Part shown: positions 61,025 to 64,000 of the stretch, piece after piece
How positions within the stretch are numbered: the stretch's first letter is position 1
Layout: every line of letters starts with the position of its first letter
Assembly: GCA_963778225.1 (NCBI GenBank)
Contig: CAVZTR010000009.1
Coordinates: forward strand, 62,001 to 126,000
From: JAGVSR01 sp963778225
GTDB taxonomy: Bacteria; Pseudomonadota; Alphaproteobacteria; Rhizobiales; Hyphomicrobiaceae
Reading direction: 5' to 3'
DNA: 64,000 bases
Notes under the pieces: model-generated
What the model was told of the DNA's origin: nothing
Databases searched by the model: none
The model's input: only the letters and a program-made list of their open reading frames with translations
Translations under genes and position numbers: made by a program

Positions 61025-61057
61025 GTGGCCGCGGCGCTTCTACGTCGCCGCGGCCAC
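61025..61057 (-). other. Strong stem-loop between the permease and the 225-residue gene
   Basis: GTGGCCGCGGCG pairs perfectly with CGCCGCGGCCAC over 12 base pairs, with a nine-base loop. No T run follows in either direction, so it is more likely an RNA stabiliser or processing site than an intrinsic terminator. Confidence 0.5.
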
Positions 61058-61073
61058 ACATCTCGAACCCGGG

Positions 61074-62483
61074 TCAGTAGTCGCCTTGCGGGCGCGGCCA
61101 GGGCATCGAGAATTGGTCGCCACGGCGCACGTAGCGATAGCGATGGAAGTGGAACCACAGCGACGCGATGATAAAGAACAGCATCATCGCCATCAGCTGC
61201 GTGCCGTACCCGAGGAAGACCGCAAAGTAGGTCGCGCTGCACAAAAGGAGCAGCACGAGCGCCGGCAGCGGATGCATCGGATGAACATAACCGCGGTCGA
61301 TCGAGCCCAGCGGCCACTTGCGACGGAACATGATCACGTTGAAGGTCATGAACGTGTAGCCGAGCAGACCCGACAGGATCGAGAACGTGATCACCTGATC
61401 GAGCGGCGCGTAGTAGGCAAACAGCACCGCCACCGGAACCAGAAACACGATCGCGCGATAGGGCGTGCGGTACTTCGGATGCACGGCCCCGAACCACTGC
61501 GGCAGATACCGGTCACGGGCCATGGAGAACCAAGCTCGCGAGGCATCGTTGATGCAGCCGTTGGCCGAAGCCAGCGTCGAGAAGATCGTGCCGATGAACA
61601 AAAGCACCATCAGCGGCATCGAATCCATCAGACGCGCGGCATCGAAAAGCGGTGTCACCGCTTGACCGAGATATTCCCACGGCATCAGACCCGCGCAGAT
61701 GAACCAGGTCATTGTCGCCGCGATCAGCAGCGTCATGATCCCGGTCATCGTTCCGAGCGGCAGCGACCGCGCCGGAGACCGCACCTCTTCTGCCGCCTGA
61801 CACGTGCCCTCGATGCCGAGGTAATACCAGAGCCCGAAGTGCAAGGCCGCTATCACGCCGATCCAGCCGTAGGGTAGCCCGGTCAGCAGTTCCTCGTGCT
61901 TGAGGACTTCCGTGGTCCAAGGCTTGACCGCGAAGAACAGGATGATGATCGCGATGAACGCAATCGCCGTGATGACGAGGTTGAACGTCAGCGTGGCATA
62001 GACGCCGCGGTAGTTGAGCCAGGCAAGGAACATGATGGTGAGCACGATGAACGGCTTGTCGTGAAGCACGAGGGCTTCGCCCGCCGCATCTGTCATCGCC
62101 ATCATGCCGCCGACCGTCTGGATCAGATAACCGAGCGTGATGGCATTGGCCGCCTCCAGCATTGTGTAGGCGAACACGAGGAACAGGCCCACGTTGAAGG
62201 CCATGAGCGGACCAACGATGTGCTTGGCCTGCGCATACTGGCCACCTGCCGCGGCGACGGTCGATGTAACCTCCGAGTCGATCATGGCCACGCAAGTATA
62301 GAGAAGACCGGCGACCCAGCAGGCAATGAGAGCGGCCATCGCGCCGCCTTTGCCGACCGAGAAGTTCCAGCCCATGTATTCGCCGACGAGCACGATGCCG
62401 ACGCCGAGTGCCCAAACATGGCCCGGACCCAGAACGCGCAGCAGCGAGATTTTCTCGCCATGAATTGTTGTTGTCTGTGTCAC
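61074..62483 (-). CDS. APC-family amine/amino acid permease
   Basis: This 469-residue permease of the amino acid/polyamine/organocation family has about twelve helices. It shares the N-terminal GHVWALGVGIVLVGEYMGWN and the substrate-pocket region of ethanolamine-permease-like (EutP/TIGR00908-type) proteins. Its position just upstream of mgsABC-gmaS makes methylamine or a related N-methylated compound the likely substrate. It overlaps the preceding small gene by four bases (ATGA). Ethanolamine or an amino acid is the alternative substrate. Confidence 0.85.
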   Translation of the reverse strand: MTQTTTIHGEKISLLRVLGPGHVWALGVGIVLVGEYMGWNFSVGKGGAMAALIACWVAGLLYTCVAMIDSEVTSTVAAAGGQYAQAKHIVGPLMAFNVGLFLVFAYTMLEAANAITLGYLIQTVGGMMAMTDAAGEALVLHDKPFIVLTIMFLAWLNYRGVYATLTFNLVITAIAFIAIIILFFAVKPWTTEVLKHEELLTGLPYGWIGVIAALHFGLWYYLGIEGTCQAAEEVRSPARSLPLGTMTGIMTLLIAATMTWFICAGLMPWEYLGQAVTPLFDAARLMDSMPLMVLLFIGTIFSTLASANGCINDASRAWFSMARDRYLPQWFGAVHPKYRTPYRAIVFLVPVAVLFAYYAPLDQVITFSILSGLLGYTFMTFNVIMFRRKWPLGSIDRGYVHPMHPLPALVLLLLCSATYFAVFLGYGTQLMAMMLFFIIASLWFHFHRYRYVRRGDQFSMPWPRPQGDY

Positions 62484-62683
62484 CGGTGACCTCCCTGATG
62501 CGTCGGGTCGATCACGAGGGCGTCTTCGATTTCACCTTCGCGCGACGAGGTCAGGAGATCCTCGGAATAGGTCATGTTCGTCTTCAGCGTATCGAACAGC
62601 ATCCAAAGACCGAGCAGAAGCGACAGGCCCCAGGCGCCGTATTCGATGAGCTGATAATTATTGAGCGTGCTGACATCAGGCAT
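62480..62683 (-). CDS. Small single-helix membrane protein, permease partner
   Basis: This 67-residue protein has one membrane helix (YGAWGLSLLLGLWMLFDTL) and an acidic C-terminus (GEIEDALVIDP). The ATG at 62683 has GAGAGGAAAA upstream. It overlaps the permease start by four bases. It is unknown, but it is translationally coupled to the permease. Confidence 0.6.
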   Translation of the reverse strand: MPDVSTLNNYQLIEYGAWGLSLLLGLWMLFDTLKTNMTYSEDLLTSSREGEIEDALVIDPTHQGGHR

Positions 62684-62694
62684 GGCTTTTCCTC

Positions 62695-63087
62695 TCACCG
62701 GTCCCGGCGGCCAAAACGTTCGGCGATGACTTCCCGATATTCGCTCTTGGAAAATGCGACCACCAACAGGAAGTACCCGATCACGACGAGAGCCGTGACG
62801 CCGAGCGCGATCAGATCGAACGAGTAGTCAAAGCGAGAGATGATGAGAGGCGCCGCCGTCTCGGGCGTGTATCCGAGTTTCTCCCACCCGGCCTGCATGA
62901 CGGCATTCTGACCCAGGCCGCTCCACGTGGTTTTGTCAGCGATTTCCAGTTCGGTTTTGCCGCCGCTCGCCAGTCCGAGATAGAGGGGTGCGAACAGCGC
63001 GGCAAACACGAGAGCCAACAAAAACATGCTGTCGAAGAATTGCCCCAGAGCCGATTGGCGGGGAGGCACGTAATCACCATTTTTCAT
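62695..63087 (-). CDS. Two-helix membrane protein, permease partner
   Basis: This 130-residue protein has helices near residues 19-41 and 94-112, with a 55-residue loop between them that is probably periplasmic. The C-terminus ends with basic residues (ERFGRRDR). It is separated from the next gene by 11 bases. I recognise no family. Confidence 0.6.
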   Translation of the reverse strand: MKNGDYVPPRQSALGQFFDSMFLLALVFAALFAPLYLGLASGGKTELEIADKTTWSGLGQNAVMQAGWEKLGYTPETAAPLIISRFDYSFDLIALGVTALVVIGYFLLVVAFSKSEYREVIAERFGRRDR

Positions 63088-63097
63088 CGTCTGCTCC

Positions 63098-63397
63098 TCA
63101 ACCTTTGCGCTGGTTCATGATGTCGAGGTAGTGCAGGTCGAGGCCGTAGATGTGCGTCCGGTCTTCGCTGTAGTGCTTGACCATGGCGTAGATGGCGGCA
63201 GCATTGAACAGCATGACGAGGCCACCGCTGATCAGCAGGGCCGCCATGACAGCTTCATCCTTCAGATGCGGCATCAGGAAGTAGAAGACGAATGTGTAGA
63301 GCAGCCAGACGCTCACGAGAGCCACGATGGCCCACAGCCGGTCCTTGCCGAACATCCGGTTTACACGCGGATCAATTGCTTTCTGTTGCACGGACAC
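63098..63397 (-). CDS. Two-helix membrane protein at the start of the permease operon
   Basis: This 99-residue protein has two hydrophobic helices (AIVALVSVWLLYTFVFYFLM and AALLISGGLVMLFNAAAIYAM) and a short C-terminal HYLDIMNQRKG. It is the first gene of the leftward operon, ten bases ahead of the 130-residue gene, and diverges from mgdA. I recognise no family. Confidence 0.6.
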   Translation of the reverse strand: MSVQQKAIDPRVNRMFGKDRLWAIVALVSVWLLYTFVFYFLMPHLKDEAVMAALLISGGLVMLFNAAAIYAMVKHYSEDRTHIYGLDLHYLDIMNQRKG

Positions 63398-63707
63398 CTC
63401 CCCAGAATGGCCGGTTCATTCCGACCCACACGATGTTGCCTGTCAGGCAATCTATTTTTATTGAGCGGAAAGTCTGCGGCACGGTGCCGCGACATGTCAA
63501 GGTGAAGTGCCTACGGAATTGACGAGAGTCACTATTTTCATGCAGTGCAGTGCAACAAAAATGTGCAGATCGGACAGTTAGAATCCGGGTTAAACTTGAA
63601 CAGGCGGAAAAATTCTTGCACTTTGGGAACAATTAGGGGCATGGTCGGCAGGGTTGGACGACCCCCTGTGCCGGTCATTTCGCCGGGGTAATCGCCGGAG
63701 CATCTGA
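63398..63707. promoter_or_regulatory. Divergent control region, permease operon / mgdA
   Basis: This 310-base region separates the two NMG blocks. It holds two perfect 7+1+7 dyads, TTGCCTG-T-CAGGCAA (63436-63450) and GCGGCAC-G-GTGCCGC (63476-63490), with centres 40 bases apart. In the leftward direction TTGACA (63500-63495) lies directly before the second dyad, which would put it between -35 and -10. No gene is visible. A sigma-54 site was looked for and not found. Confidence 0.45.
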
Positions 63708-64000
63708 ATGCCGTTCGCATTGTTGAAATACGCGCTGTCGCGGGAGCATCCCGACGACCCGCACTTCCGATGGAAGCCCGATCTCAAGAAAACGTACGAC
63801 GTGATCATCATCGGCGCGGGCGGACATGGCCTTGCCGCCGCGTATCACCTCGCGAAGGATCACGGCATCACCAACATCGCCGTCCTGGAGAAGGGCTGGC
63901 TCGCAGGCGGCAACACCGCCCGCAACACTACGATCGTCCGTTCCAACTATCTAACGCCTGAAGGCGTGGCGTTCTATAAAGAGTCCGTCGAACTCTTTCG
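63708..64000 (+). CDS. mgdA: N-methylglutamate dehydrogenase subunit A (sarcosine oxidase beta-like), partial
   Basis: The first 97 codons of an FAD-linked oxidase are visible. They read MPFALLKYALSREHPDDPHF, then YDVIIIGAGGHGLAAAYHLA with the FAD-binding GxGxxG. This matches the sarcosine oxidase beta subunit family. Beside mgsABC it is almost surely the N-methylglutamate dehydrogenase subunit that oxidises N-methylglutamate to glutamate and formaldehyde (tetrahydrofolate-linked). The remaining mgdBCD genes should lie to the right, outside the window. Confidence 0.85.
   Translation, partial: MPFALLKYALSREHPDDPHFRWKPDLKKTYDVIIIGAGGHGLAAAYHLAKDHGITNIAVLEKGWLAGGNTARNTTIVRSNYLTPEGVAFYKESVELF

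Noticed and set aside
61074..62483. Permease as an ethanolamine transporter
   Set aside because: Motif similarity is family-level only, and no eut gene is present; the NMG genes make a methylated amine more likely.
1..64000. Insertion sequences, prophage genes or integrase/attachment sites
   Set aside because: No transposase, integrase, phage gene or duplicated attachment sequence next to the tRNA was seen.

Overview
The window reads as chromosome of a GC-rich methylotrophic alphaproteobacterium, most like Hyphomicrobium or a close relative in the Hyphomicrobiales. Four things point there: (i) a nearly complete N-methylglutamate (NMG) pathway cluster for methylamine use at the right end (mgsABC, gmaS and the start of a divergent mgdA); (ii) three tandem genes for the PQQ precursor peptide PqqA plus a quinoprotein-dehydrogenase-associated SoxYZ-like carrier; (iii) a PodJ-like polar protein with Sel1 repeats, as expected in a budding or prosthecate cell; (iv) an archaeal-type class I lysyl-tRNA synthetase and class 2 PyrD of alphaproteobacterial type. 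I see no insertion sequence, prophage or CRISPR array.

Left part (0.1-14 kb): a type II secretion system (T2SS) locus in three transcription blocks. gspD-gspK run leftward, gspL-gspM-gspC-like run leftward, and gspE-F-H-I-J run rightward. Between the first two blocks sits a two-gene rightward operon for a Tat-type multicopper oxidase and a SCO/cytochrome c fusion, which suggests that a copper oxidase is the secreted cargo or partner. No gspG or prepilin peptidase gene is visible.

Middle part (14-33 kb): an RND efflux pair, class I LysRS, a GmrSD-like (DUF262/DUF1524) protein, a DUF952 protein, pyrD, a small membrane protein, a ligase-associated Lhr-type helicase with its PdeM-type nuclease, a TIGR02186/TauE pair, and the PodJ/Sel1 protein.

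33-43 kb: an unrecognised beta-solenoid protein; three identical PqqA precursors, each with its own conserved upstream block, ribosome binding site and terminator; polA with a degenerate proofreading site; MarR and AraC regulators; TrmO; tRNA-Arg(CCG); the SoxYZ-like carrier; and a secreted nuclease. 43-55.5 kb: an AsmA protein, an AdoMet-decarboxylase-like protein lacking catalytic residues, an Mrp-DUF971 fusion, a TRAP permease pair without its binding protein, a GlcG/HbpS protein, a GMC oxidoreductase, and a TetR/alpha-beta-hydrolase pair.

55.5-64 kb: the NMG module. Transcribed leftward are three small membrane proteins, an APC permease, two unrecognised membrane proteins, mgsA-mgsB-mgsC, an intrinsic terminator, and gmaS. 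The N-methylglutamate dehydrogenase operon (mgdA onward) starts rightward and leaves the window. GmaS makes gamma-glutamylmethylamide, MgsABC turns it into N-methylglutamate, and Mgd oxidises that to release the C1 unit. The permease with its small partners is the likely amine uptake system and is the best candidate here for an undescribed assembly.
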